Positions 13,497-21,642 of a stretch of 21,759 nt of DNA are shown piece by piece; positions within the stretch are counted from its first letter, which is position 1; the number at the start of each line of letters is the position of its first letter. The position numbers were made by a program, and so were the translations under genes. The notes under the pieces were generated by a model, which did no database searches, had not been told where the DNA came from, and saw nothing but the letters and a program-made list of their open reading frames with translations. Origin of the DNA: Lysinibacillus_B sp036662795 (lineage in GTDB: Bacteria; Bacillota; Bacilli; Bacillales_A; Planococcaceae); assembly GCF_036662795.1 (NCBI RefSeq), contig NZ_JBAFWZ010000038.1, forward strand, positions 1-21,759, in the 5' to 3' direction.

Positions 13497-15068
13497 ATGC
13501 TGACGATTTTTGGTGGTATTGGTCTTTTCCTACTTGGAATGACGATGCTGACGAATGGTTTAAAAGAAATCGCAGGCGATGCTTTAAAGCGTTGGTTAAA
13601 TACATTTACAAAAGGAACCGTTAGCTCCATTATTTCAGGTGCATTATTGACAGTTTTAGTTCAATCATCAACTGCTACAACTCTTTTAACGATTGGTTTT
13701 GTTAGTGCAGGGCTCTTAACTTTTATTCAATCAATAGGGGTCATTATCGGTGCTAATATTGGCAGTACAAGTACTGGATGGATTATATCTTTAATCGGTT
13801 TTAAAATTAGCTTACAGACGATGAGCCTCCCCATTATAGGGGTTGGTGTCTTTATGTCATTAATTGCTCCTCATGAAATAAAGAAATTCGGTAGCGTATT
13901 GGCTGGCTTTGGTCTGCTATTTTTAGGAATCGATATGCTACAGCAAGGCATGGGATCTGCACAGGATTTAATAGCATTTGATTCAATACCAGCAAATTCT
14001 TTTGTAGCCATCCTATTATTAATTATTATTGGAATTGTCATGACGGTCATTATGCAAGCTTCAAGTGCGGCTATGGCAGCGACTTTAACTGCCTTATTTG
14101 CAGGAGCGATTGATTTTGAGCAAGCAGCGTTTTTAGTAATCGGGCAAAATATTGGTACGACTGCTACAGCTTTATTTGCTGCAATTGGGGCATCCGTATC
14201 GGCAAAACGTACGGCTATGACACATTTGTTATTCAATGTTATATCAGCCGTTTTCGTCACAATTTTGTTCCCGCATTTTATTACACTTACAAAGTGGACA
14301 ACTGAAATAATGACAGGACAGATTGACGAGCCACTTGCTTTGGCTATATTCCATACCCTTTTTAGTCTGTTTGGAATGCTACTATTCCTACCTTTTATAA
14401 GTCCTTTTTCAAAGCTTATAATAAGAATAATACCTGAACGTGAAAATGCTTTAACACGTAACTTGGATGATAGTTTATTAAAGATGCCTTCTATTGCCAT
14501 GGATGTATGTTTTAAAACACTTCGCGATATGATGGTTAGGCTAACAGATGTGCTGCTATCAATTATAATGAAAAGAAAAGTTACCGTTGAATCTGAGAAG
14601 AGCATGATTGAGGTCGAGGAAGCGATCGAAATAACGCGAGAATTTTTAAATAAAGTACAGTCAACTTCAAAAAAAGAACGAAACAAGCATCTTTGCATTT
14701 TACATACGCTCGATCATTTAGGCAGACTTATTAAAGTATTGCGAGAAGGACAAATTATTCATGCAATCTCCTTACAGGAAACGCTGATACGACAATGGCA
14801 AGATGTTTTAGAAGACATTCAGGTTAACCTACATGATGATGAGCGAATTTTAGATTTATCGATTTTACTTGAAGAAACTTCACAAAGGATGGCGATGGAA
14901 CGTCGTAACCGGCGAAATGAATATTTCGAGCGCTCTGTGATGAATGATACAGAGCTAGAGTTCGCTGTTTCAAAGGTGGAAACGATTTTATGGATCGACC
15001 GACTTGTGTATCATTATTGGCGTGCAGTCGCTCGAATGGCAGAGTTTAAAACGGCAGATGAAAAATAA
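13497..15068 (+). CDS. Na/Pi-cotransporter family protein with PhoU-like tail
   Basis: A 523-residue membrane protein of the NptA/YjbB type. About eight to nine hydrophobic segments cover residues 1-310. The two inverted repeat signatures of the family are clear: Q56-S-S in 'VQSSTATT' with 'GANIGST' (85-91), and Q187-A-S-S in 'MQASSAAM' with 'GQNIGTT'. These QSS motifs line the sodium and phosphate path in the SLC34-like family. Residues 330-515 form a long, charged helical domain of the PhoU type ('EVEEAIEITREFLNKV'), thought to act as a regulatory module. The ATG has TGGAGG 7 bases upstream. Direction of phosphate flow cannot be judged from sequence. The next gene starts 39 bases after the stop and may be co-transcribed. 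Confidence 0.88.
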   Translation: MLTIFGGIGLFLLGMTMLTNGLKEIAGDALKRWLNTFTKGTVSSIISGALLTVLVQSSTATTLLTIGFVSAGLLTFIQSIGVIIGANIGSTSTGWIISLIGFKISLQTMSLPIIGVGVFMSLIAPHEIKKFGSVLAGFGLLFLGIDMLQQGMGSAQDLIAFDSIPANSFVAILLLIIIGIVMTVIMQASSAAMAATLTALFAGAIDFEQAAFLVIGQNIGTTATALFAAIGASVSAKRTAMTHLLFNVISAVFVTILFPHFITLTKWTTEIMTGQIDEPLALAIFHTLFSLFGMLLFLPFISPFSKLIIRIIPERENALTRNLDDSLLKMPSIAMDVCFKTLRDMMVRLTDVLLSIIMKRKVTVESEKSMIEVEEAIEITREFLNKVQSTSKKERNKHLCILHTLDHLGRLIKVLREGQIIHAISLQETLIRQWQDVLEDIQVNLHDDERILDLSILLEETSQRMAMERRNRRNEYFERSVMNDTELEFAVSKVETILWIDRLVYHYWRAVARMAEFKTADEK

Positions 15069-15107
15069 TAAAAGACGTTTCAACTATAGAAAAGGAGTAG
15101 TGTTCAG

Positions 15108-16364
15108 ATGTTAAAAAAGCTCCAAGCAGTCATAGGTCAACAAATAGATGGTATGGATGAAATTGAAGATAGTCATTCCTATTTTTATGGAGATAACATA
15201 GCTGGTGATCTGTTTTTTACTAATGGGACGCTTACGCAAATTCAGGTGGATGTCCAGGAGAATGAAGAATACAAAGCGACGATTATTGAGGTAAAAGCAC
15301 TAGCAGAAAAAGCGGTTAGAGTGTTTGATAATCGTCCGTTAAAGCTTGATGTAATGATCGATTTCGATACACACTATTTAGCTATATTTGAGCAACATGA
15401 CGATAAATACAGCTTACCGCTACCGAATACGGGTGCACAAATTTCAATTAGCTATGGGGGGCGTTTAACTAGCGCCATATTTTATCATCCGGAAATTACT
15501 GTGCAATATGATGAGCTTATCTCTGCTCAGGAAGCAAAAGGAATATTACAGCGTGAGGATTTAATGTTGCTTTCGATTGTTGATGAACCTGATTGGCATT
15601 ATGCCTATACGGCGAATCATGATATCGTCGGTGTAAATGCGGATGGAACGGTAGAAAGACTTTCCCATCAGCCAGAGCTTTCAAAGATGGGCTATGATCC
15701 ATTACCAAAAATAACATCTTCATTAAGTTTCGATACGCTATTGCAAGGCGATCAATCCAATGTTATACATGAAAAAAATGAAGATAACGATAGCATTTCT
15801 TATTATTTGCAGCCTAGGTGGGATAGAGAGGAAACTGAAGGAGAGTCTGTAATTGTTGAAAATTATTCAAAACAACAGCTGTTTGAGCGAGCTTGCGAAG
15901 TATTACACCATCTAGTGGGGGAAGAATATCACAACTATAAGCTATTACGAGATGATGGAATAGAACTGCTGTTAAAGCATGCGCCATTCTATATCGAAAT
16001 GCCATCCGTTCAACGTGTGATGACATTTCAATTTGTATATTTTGTAGAGGAAATTGGCTTGCATTTTCACCCTGCAGAGGTATATATCGATGTAGAATTT
16101 GCGACTATGGAAAGCTTATCCTTGTATAAACTTCCATATGAAAAATTGAAAAGCTTGCCACAACCGATAGTTTCAGTAGAACAGGCGAATGCAATCGCAA
16201 AGGGGCTTGTCGATGTAGAGCTTTCGTTTCAACGTAAGGACTTAGAAAATAATGTGTATTCACTCATATATAATATGGACTATCCACCTCATGAAGGGAA
16301 TATCGAGAAAATCGATGCTTATACAGGGGAAGTAAACTTCATTGAAACGGGTTTTATAAGATGA
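15108..16364 (+). CDS. Two-repeat YcdB/PepSY-like protein, unknown function
   Basis: A 418-residue acidic protein without signal peptide or membrane segment. Two related halves are visible. Residues 55-186 and 255-418 each have a leading helix ('KALAEKAVRVF', 'QQLFERACEVLHHLV'), strands with a Gly turn ('ISISYGGRL', 'FVEEIGLHF'), an acidic helix beginning 'ISAQEAKGI' or 'VSVEQANAI', and a final hairpin ending 'GVNADGTVERL' or 'KIDAYTGEVNFI'. That plan resembles YcdB/YcdC and PepSY-like repeats, which usually sit in exported or intramolecular-inhibitor contexts. The lack of a signal sequence here is unusual. Family assignment is by pattern only. The ATG follows AAGGAG at 10 bases, and a strong terminator follows the gene. 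Confidence 0.7.
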   Translation: MLKKLQAVIGQQIDGMDEIEDSHSYFYGDNIAGDLFFTNGTLTQIQVDVQENEEYKATIIEVKALAEKAVRVFDNRPLKLDVMIDFDTHYLAIFEQHDDKYSLPLPNTGAQISISYGGRLTSAIFYHPEITVQYDELISAQEAKGILQREDLMLLSIVDEPDWHYAYTANHDIVGVNADGTVERLSHQPELSKMGYDPLPKITSSLSFDTLLQGDQSNVIHEKNEDNDSISYYLQPRWDREETEGESVIVENYSKQQLFERACEVLHHLVGEEYHNYKLLRDDGIELLLKHAPFYIEMPSVQRVMTFQFVYFVEEIGLHFHPAEVYIDVEFATMESLSLYKLPYEKLKSLPQPIVSVEQANAIAKGLVDVELSFQRKDLENNVYSLIYNMDYPPHEGNIEKIDAYTGEVNFIETGFIR

Positions 16365-16418
16365 CGGATCCGTTTACAAGTGAATGAATTGCTAGATGTT
16401 ATAATAAATCAAATTTAT

Positions 16419-16459
16419 AAAGCGTTTTCGATAATAATTTGTCGAATACGCTTTTTTTT
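16419..16459 (+). terminator. Rho-independent terminator
   Basis: AAAGCGTTTTCGA pairs with TCGAATACGCTTT (one T-T mismatch) over a 10-base loop, followed by eight T in total. It ends the transcript containing the YcdB-like gene. Confidence 0.85.
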
Positions 16460-16487
16460 GTGTCAGTATTAGGATATTCATTCTCCT

Positions 16488-16667
16488 TTATTTATAGGGA
16501 TAAAGTAAGAATATAACTGAAAAAGTAAGACAGACAGTCCAAACGTAGCCTAGTATCTTCTGGTTGTGAAAATCTCGCCCATTCAGAAGCTTTTCTAGAA
16601 GCTGTACTACATTAAGAAACCATAGGATTGAAAAAACGAATACACATAATAATAAAAATAATTCCAT
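16488..16667 (-). CDS. Small two-pass membrane protein, hypothetical
   Basis: A 59-residue protein starting 'MELFLLLCVF', with two hydrophobic segments (about 2-23 and 40-57) separated by a polar loop 'NGRDFHNQK'. Hairpin-type small membrane proteins like this are common but rarely named. I choose the internal ATG at 16667 because AGGA lies about 9 bases upstream; an ATG three codons earlier overlaps that site. The stop lies about 30 bases from the plus-strand terminator, a convergent layout. No function can be offered, and the short length leaves some chance that it is not a gene. Confidence 0.5.
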   Translation of the reverse strand: MELFLLLCVFVFSILWFLNVVQLLEKLLNGRDFHNQKILGYVWTVCLTFSVIFLLYPYK

Positions 16668-16726
16668 TACACACATCCTATTCTACCTTTATGTATTTTT
16701 ATAATTATATCGTACTTTTGATTCAT

Positions 16727-16928
16727 CACCATAGGTCGGGGTTGATTTCCGTTGCGCCAGAGGACAACAGATGTTTTGTGTAGCGAAAACGAAGCGTCAG
16801 CGGCACGACGTTGGTCGCGAAGGCGTTATCGCACGATGTGATGGTTTTAGCCTTCGTTCCTAAATTCCTGGGGGCGCCCGCTCGGGTTGTAGTGTGCGGT
16901 GTATTTATAGCAATCCCGAGTTATGGTG
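16727..16928. repeat. GC-rich element bounded by imperfect inverted repeats
   Basis: CACCATAGGTCGGGGTTG (16727-16744) is the near-inverse of CAATCCCGAGTTATGGTG (16911-16928), matching at 15 of 18 positions. The inside is much richer in GC than the flanks and starts with TTGATTTCCGTTG, like the inner arm of the palindromic repeat at 821-1062. No ORF is supported. It may be a diverged member of the same repeat class or a structured RNA. Apart from this element and the operator at 17053, the gap 16668-17106 shows nothing I can support. Confidence 0.55.
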
Positions 16929-17052
16929 AAGAGCCCTATTATTAGACAAAGACCAAATTGTTCGTGTGATTTCCATTTGTGCTGGTGACAATATTTCACC
17001 TAAAAATTGTATTGTAAAAAATTCCTTGTAGAAATTGTTGCCAATTATAAAG

Positions 17053-17084
17053 TTATAGTGTACTATTTAGCTAGTACACTATAA
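17053..17084. promoter_or_regulatory. Perfect inverted-repeat operator for the GntR (YhcF) regulator
   Basis: TTATAGTGTACTA (17053-17065) and TAGTACACTATAA (17072-17084) are perfect 13-bp inverted repeats with a 6-base spacer, lying 22 bases before the first gene of the operon. The GTGTACTA...TAGTACAC core has the form of operators bound by YtrA-type GntR repressors, and the operon encodes one (17880-18239). Autorepression is inferred. Confidence 0.75.
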
Positions 17085-17106
17085 CAGTTTGATTCGGAGG
17101 CTTTTT

Positions 17107-17883
17107 ATGAAGAGGTTTTTAGGGCTATTGCAAAAGGAATGGCACTTGTACAGAGTTTGGATATTTATCTCAATTGTATTAGGTCTTGCCGTAATTATTG
17201 GTCTCCCGCCTTTAGAGGATCATTATTTTAAAACAGCTTTAACGATTGAAGGGCTACGATTTGGGCTAATGATCGTCATATTACTAGTAGGGAGCATGAA
17301 TGCAATCGCGCAATTTTTTGTTAGCCTAAGAGCAGATATTAAAGTAAAGGAGATTTGGCTCCATTCATCGAGCTCTATTTATTTCCTTGTAGGGGTAAAG
17401 CTGCTGTTTACCATAAGCTGGGTCGTAATTTTTAGTTTCGTCTTCGCCGGAATAGGTATATACAACGTCCCATCTATCTTAATCGGTACCGCTAGTGAAT
17501 TATTACTGCTGCAATGCTTCATTACTTTAATAACGACACTTGTATTCTTATCTATGAATGTAACGTGTATCTTATTTTACGCGTTTTACTTATTTTTGAA
17601 ACGCTATATTGGAAGAGTAGCGATTGTAATAGTAACTATAGCTTTCTTTTTGTCATTTTGGCTTTGTTTTAAATTTATAGAAACACCAATCTATGCTTCT
17701 CTTTTTTATCATGGTGAAATTTCATTAGATGCACTATTCCGCTATTTTCCAAACTTAACTAATAAAGAGATAAGTTTAGAATGGAATCGTTATTATATTG
17801 TTGAGGATATATTTATGTGGGCACAAATCATTGTCATGTATGTAGTAGGTACTAAATGGTTAGAGAAGGTGATTACTGCATGA
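17107..17883 (+). CDS. yhcE: ABC transporter membrane protein, YhcE-like
   Basis: A 258-residue integral membrane protein with about six hydrophobic segments, starting 'MKRFLGLLQKEWHLYRVWI', the cytosolic entry helix typical of ABC-2 permease subunits. No ATP-binding motifs are present. It is the first gene of an operon with the order permease, GntR regulator, ATPase, ATPase, permease, the same order and similar lengths as B. subtilis yhcE-yhcF-yhcG-yhcH-yhcI, which is the basis for the symbol. ATG 17107 is preferred over an in-frame TTG at 17089, because CGGAGG lies between them at 6 bases. Its stop overlaps the start of the regulator (ATGA). The transported substrate is unknown. Confidence 0.78.
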   Translation: MKRFLGLLQKEWHLYRVWIFISIVLGLAVIIGLPPLEDHYFKTALTIEGLRFGLMIVILLVGSMNAIAQFFVSLRADIKVKEIWLHSSSSIYFLVGVKLLFTISWVVIFSFVFAGIGIYNVPSILIGTASELLLLQCFITLITTLVFLSMNVTCILFYAFYLFLKRYIGRVAIVIVTIAFFLSFWLCFKFIETPIYASLFYHGEISLDALFRYFPNLTNKEISLEWNRYYIVEDIFMWAQIIVMYVVGTKWLEKVITA

Positions 17884-18239
17884 CACAGGATTTTTCACGA
17901 GAGAAGCCAATTTATAGTCAGCTTGTCGATCGGATTTGTGGAGACATCTTAAAGGGAAACATACAGCTAGGAGACAAACTTCCATCGGTTCGAGAATTTG
18001 CGGTGGAATCTGGTGTCAATGTGAATACAGTACAACGTGTTTATAAGGAGCTTGAGGCGATGGGGATTACTGAAACTAAGCGCGGTCAAGGAACATTTAT
18101 TACAACGAATGAAGATACGATTCATGGACTACGAGAAAATATGAAAGAGCAGCTAGCCCTGCAATTCCTAACTTCTATTGAAGCGCTAGGCTTTTCAAAG
18201 GAAGAGATGGTTGAATTAATTCAAAAAAAGGAGGGATAA
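17880..18239 (+). CDS. yhcF: GntR-family (YtrA subfamily) transcription regulator
   Basis: A 119-residue regulator. The N-terminal winged helix-turn-helix is clear: 'PIYSQLVDRICGDILKG', 'LPSVREFAVESGVNVNTVQR' and 'YKELEAMGITETKRGQGTFI'. The tail (about 78-119) is short and helical, as in YtrA-type members, with no large effector-binding domain. Such regulators usually repress the ABC transporter operon they belong to and are relieved by cell-envelope stress. The 13-bp inverted repeat at 17053-17084 is the likely target. The start codon overlaps the upstream stop as ATGA, and the next gene begins 2 bases after the stop, so expression is coupled. Confidence 0.88.
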   Translation: MTQDFSREKPIYSQLVDRICGDILKGNIQLGDKLPSVREFAVESGVNVNTVQRVYKELEAMGITETKRGQGTFITTNEDTIHGLRENMKEQLALQFLTSIEALGFSKEEMVELIQKKEG

Positions 18240-18241
18240 AG

Positions 18242-18943
18242 ATGCTGAGGTTAACGGATGTTTCGTTTCAGTATACATTGAAAAAAGTGTTGAAAGATGT
18301 ATCCATTCAATTTCCAATTGGCCAATTGATTGGGGTAATCGGTGAAAATGGAAGCGGCAAATCAACATTATTAAAGCTAATGGCAGGCGTATTACGTGCA
18401 AATCAAGGAGAAATAACTTGCAAAGGCAAAAGTGTGTCTAGAAGACAAACAAATGAAATTGCGTATATGCCAGATACAGATTTATTTTACGAATTTTACA
18501 CTGGCGAACAGCTTTTTAAATTTTTCGCTACACAATATTCCGATTTTTCCTACGATAAGGCTTGCATTGTCTCTCAATTTTTACAGGTGGATCGTAAAAC
18601 AAAACTAAAGCATTTATCTAAAGGGAATCGAGGACGAATAAAAATGGCTGCTACATTAGGAAGGGAAGTTTCCTATTATATTATGGATGAGCCTTTTGCC
18701 GGACTTGATCCGATTGCTCGAGAAATGCTTATAAAGGGTTTAATTCGTTTTACTGATATAGAAAATCAAACAATCATTTTATCAACACATGAGGTTAATG
18801 AGGTGGAGCCGATACTTGATCAAATCTTGTTGCTTCAACATGGCTCTATCGTTGCCTATGAAGGGATGGAAGATATTAGGTACGAGCGAAATGAAGACGC
18901 TGTACAATGGATGAAATCATTATATGAGGAGAAGGTGAAATAA
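18242..18943 (+). CDS. yhcG: ABC transporter ATP-binding protein, YhcG-like
   Basis: A 233-residue ATPase. Walker A is GENGSGKST (34-42), Walker B 'YYIMDE' (145-150) with catalytic E150, and the switch His is H183 in 'STHEVNE'. The signature motif is 'LSKGN' (125-129) instead of LSGGQ, a change seen in some members of the YtrB/YhcG group, so ATP-sandwich formation may rely on its partner. The ATG starts 2 bases after the regulator stop, and the next gene follows with no gap. It probably pairs with the YhcH-like ATPase or with a YhcE-like membrane subunit. Confidence 0.88.
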   Translation: MLRLTDVSFQYTLKKVLKDVSIQFPIGQLIGVIGENGSGKSTLLKLMAGVLRANQGEITCKGKSVSRRQTNEIAYMPDTDLFYEFYTGEQLFKFFATQYSDFSYDKACIVSQFLQVDRKTKLKHLSKGNRGRIKMAATLGREVSYYIMDEPFAGLDPIAREMLIKGLIRFTDIENQTIILSTHEVNEVEPILDQILLLQHGSIVAYEGMEDIRYERNEDAVQWMKSLYEEKVK

Positions 18944-19864
18944 ATGGAAAAACCAATCGTACAGTTGAAAAACTTATCGAAGACGATTAAAGGAAAAAAA
19001 ATTATTGATAGTTTAAATATTGATCTTTATCCGGGTCAAATTACGGGATTTCTAGGTCCGAATGGTGCAGGTAAAACAACAACTATACGTATGATGACAG
19101 GCTTAATGTATCCAACAGCTGGAGAGGTTATTATTGATGGACAATCACTTCAAGAGCATTATGAGGAAGCGATTAGTAAAGTTGGCGTAATTGTTGAAAA
19201 TCCGGAAATGTATAAATATTTAACAGGCTATAAAAATTTGCTTCATTTTTCGCGTATGCATTCAAACGTGACTAAGGAAAGAATTGATGAAGTTGTTCGC
19301 CAAGTAGGGCTAGAAAAGCGAATTCATGAAAAAGTATCAACATATTCACTAGGTATGCGGCAGCGTCTCGGGTTAGCTCAAGCTTTGTTACATCGTCCAA
19401 AGTTTTTAATTTTAGATGAGCCAACAAATGGACTAGATCCGGCCGGTATTCGTGAGTTTAGAACTCATTTACGTCAAATCGCTGAAAATGAAGGGGTCTC
19501 AGTCTTTGTTTCAAGTCATTTACTATCAGAAATTGAATTGATGTGTGATCGAATCGCTATTATTCAAAACGGTCAATTAATTGATATTAGAGAAATACGA
19601 AATGAGGATACAACTGCGTTTGCGATTGAAGCAACACCATCAGAAATGGTTGAAACGGTGCTATCTGGAATGGGCATCTCTTTTGCAAAGCAAGAGGATC
19701 TTTACGTTGTAGAGGAAGAGAAAGAAAAGATTCCTTCTATTATAACGAAGCTTGTTTCACAAGGTGTTAATATTTATGGCGTACAAAAGCAGCAAATAAC
19801 TTTAGAGGATAGATTCCTAGAAATGACAGGAGGTGGACAAATTGCTGAAGCTAATACAAAATGA
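18944..19864 (+). CDS. yhcH: ABC transporter ATP-binding protein, BcrA/YhcH-like
   Basis: A 306-residue ATPase with Walker A GPNGAGKTT (38-46), signature 'YSLGMRQRLG' (134-143), Walker B 'FLILDE' (154-159), 'GLDPAGI' and H192 in 'SSHLLSEIE'. The 'SLGMRQRL' signature and a C-terminal accessory domain of about 90 residues are typical of the BcrA-type ATPases of peptide-antibiotic export systems. It abuts the previous gene and its last 23 bases overlap the next permease, consistent with translational coupling. With the following permease it could form a bacitracin-type exporter; the substrate is inferred only from family resemblance. Confidence 0.9.
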   Translation: MEKPIVQLKNLSKTIKGKKIIDSLNIDLYPGQITGFLGPNGAGKTTTIRMMTGLMYPTAGEVIIDGQSLQEHYEEAISKVGVIVENPEMYKYLTGYKNLLHFSRMHSNVTKERIDEVVRQVGLEKRIHEKVSTYSLGMRQRLGLAQALLHRPKFLILDEPTNGLDPAGIREFRTHLRQIAENEGVSVFVSSHLLSEIELMCDRIAIIQNGQLIDIREIRNEDTTAFAIEATPSEMVETVLSGMGISFAKQEDLYVVEEEKEKIPSIITKLVSQGVNIYGVQKQQITLEDRFLEMTGGGQIAEANTK

Positions 19865-20780
19865 GTGGATGAAATTATGGGCTAAAAAAGGGACCTGGGT
19901 AATAGTAGGGTTGTTGCTTCTATTAGTTATTGTCCCAGCATCTCTTTCCAAATATTATGATGCAAAAGAAAAAACCGATGAGCCTTGGCAAAATCATGTA
20001 CAAGAACAAATCAAAATGAATGAAGAAATCATTGCCGAGGAGGGTGTTCCGGAAGATCATAAGCAATATTTAATGGAGGAAAATCAAAAGCTTCAATACC
20101 GTTTAGATAAAGATATCGAACTCAGTCCATCGATCACATTAGATAGAGTAATTTCCGATGGTGTAACGTACACAATGTTTATTACACTCTTTACAATTAT
20201 CGTTGCAGCAAGTATCGTATCGAATGAATTTTCAACGGGAACGATTAAGATGCTGTTAACAAGACCAGTATCTCGAGCAAAAATACTAACTTCAAAATTA
20301 ATTACAGTGTTTCTTTTCGGTATCTTTTTAATTGCTTTAGATTTAGTTATCAGCACGATATTAGGATTAATTTTCTACGGAACTACAACAAATGTTCAGC
20401 TCGATATGGTTGATGGATCCATTGTGGAAATCAATGTTTGGAAGGACTTAGCTTATACCCAGCTTTTATCGATGGGTGACTTTGTGATGTCGATTCTGTT
20501 CGCCTTTTTAGTTGGCTCTGTATTCCGATCAAGCTCCATTGCCATTGGGTTTTCGTTCTTTATGTCATTTATGGCAGGTACAGTTGTAATGTTATTCAGT
20601 CGCTATGAATTTGTAAAATATATTTGGATTACACATTCAGATTTAACCCAGCACAAGACGGGTAATCAGCTTGTTGAAGGGATTACGATGCCGTTTTCAT
20701 TGGCAGTGCTAGCCATTTATGCAGTGGTATTTATCGTAGTGAGCTATTTAGCGTTTATGAAACGTGATGTGACTGCATAA
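19842..20780 (+). CDS. yhcI: ABC-2 type permease, YhcI-like
   Basis: A 312-residue membrane protein. It has the entry helix 'QNEWMKLWAKKGTWVI', a first membrane span, a charged extracytosolic loop of about 75 residues (about 35-105), then five or more spans with the ABC-2 hallmark 'NEFSTGTIKMLLTRPVSR', the coupling segment that touches the ATPase. Six spans in total fit BcrB-type permeases. GTG 19833 overlaps the AGGAGG site, so TTG 19842, with 8-base spacing, is the likely start; this places the start within the end of yhcH. A terminator follows 22 bases after the stop. Confidence 0.88.
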   Translation: MLKLIQNEWMKLWAKKGTWVIVGLLLLLVIVPASLSKYYDAKEKTDEPWQNHVQEQIKMNEEIIAEEGVPEDHKQYLMEENQKLQYRLDKDIELSPSITLDRVISDGVTYTMFITLFTIIVAASIVSNEFSTGTIKMLLTRPVSRAKILTSKLITVFLFGIFLIALDLVISTILGLIFYGTTTNVQLDMVDGSIVEINVWKDLAYTQLLSMGDFVMSILFAFLVGSVFRSSSIAIGFSFFMSFMAGTVVMLFSRYEFVKYIWITHSDLTQHKTGNQLVEGITMPFSLAVLAIYAVVFIVVSYLAFMKRDVTA

Positions 20781-20801
20781 TTAACTATTCTATATAAAAA
20801 T

Positions 20802-20833
20802 GAGTTGCCTCATAACGGGGTAGCTCTTTTTTT
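20802..20833 (+). terminator. Terminator of the yhc operon
   Basis: GAGTTGCCTC pairs with GGGGTAGCTC (three G-U pairs) over a 5-base loop, followed by seven T. Confidence 0.8.
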
Positions 20834-20963
20834 ACATGGAAAAGCAAAAATTTAATAATAAATAGTACATATATATTTGTAGTAGGGTGAAAATGATGAG
20901 TATTTATGTCTATAGTATTTTTAATATTTTAGATATAATAGTCTTAGATAAGGAGTGGTTTTT

Positions 20964-21629
20964 ATGGGAAAAGGGCGTATGATGATGATCAGTCTAATAC
21001 TTTCAGTTTGTTTCGCTACATTGGCTGTATTAGCAATCGTATTTACAAGTGAAGATAGTCCGCTGAAGAAAGCAAAGGAAGATACTGTGAGTACAGCAAA
21101 TGCCTCCGATAATGAAGAAACTACAGAAAGTATAGAAGATAATTATATTGGCAAAGGGATTGAGCTTAAGAAGGATGATGCCGGTATACATGATATCTTT
21201 TTTAAGAATGAAAAAGGATTAGAGGCAGTTAGTGATGGTCCGATGTACATAAAGGTCAATAAGGTTCAGCTTGAGAGATTCCTACCAAAGAGCTCAAAAA
21301 TGAAAACGCTGGTAGATAATCGTGAAGAAGTAACAATGATTACACTTGATTTAACCGTTGTTAATGAAAGTGAAAACAGTACGCATTTTAATTTGACGCA
21401 GGCGAAAGTAAATACAGATAGTAAAGAACAAACAAAGGTAGACCAATTACTGTCAGATGATATTGGTGGCAAATTTACCTCAGGTGAGAAGAAAGAAGGG
21501 AAGCTTGTGATTTTACTAGATTCCAATCCTCGGGATATTGCAAGCTTAGAAGTGAACATAAACCCTGTAATGGATACTAATTATGAGCCGATTGGTGAGG
21601 GTGCTTCAATAAAGGTGAATTTATTTTAA
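20964..21629 (+). CDS. Membrane-anchored DUF4352-like protein
   Basis: A 221-residue protein with one N-terminal hydrophobic span (about 7-28), then an acidic Ser-Thr-Glu linker (about 30-62), then an Ig-like strand-rich domain (about 75-221). Typical DUF4352 turns are visible: 'MYIKVNKVQLERF', 'VTMITLDLTVVNESENSTHF' and 'GKLVILLDSN'. Cys16 lies in 'LSVC', which lacks the small residue before Cys needed for a good lipobox, so I favour a signal anchor over a lipoprotein. It would display the domain outside the membrane; its partner is unknown. ATG 20964 has AAGGAG 8 bases upstream; a GTG at 20955 overlaps that site. A TATAAT at 20934 may be the -10. Confidence 0.75.
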   Translation: MGKGRMMMISLILSVCFATLAVLAIVFTSEDSPLKKAKEDTVSTANASDNEETTESIEDNYIGKGIELKKDDAGIHDIFFKNEKGLEAVSDGPMYIKVNKVQLERFLPKSSKMKTLVDNREEVTMITLDLTVVNESENSTHFNLTQAKVNTDSKEQTKVDQLLSDDIGGKFTSGEKKEGKLVILLDSNPRDIASLEVNINPVMDTNYEPIGEGASIKVNLF

Positions 21630-21642
21630 CATAAAGCTAGAG

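Noticed and set aside
13871..14698. A 275-codon open frame on the minus strand opposite the Na/Pi cotransporter gene
   Set aside because: It is a shadow frame: the plus-strand protein has clear family motifs over the same interval, while the minus product is low-complexity and has no ribosome site or domain.
16727..16928. A riboswitch or T-box leader for the yhc operon
   Set aside because: I see no recognisable aptamer or T-box core. The element ends about 125 bases before the operator, and its inverted ends suggest a repeat.
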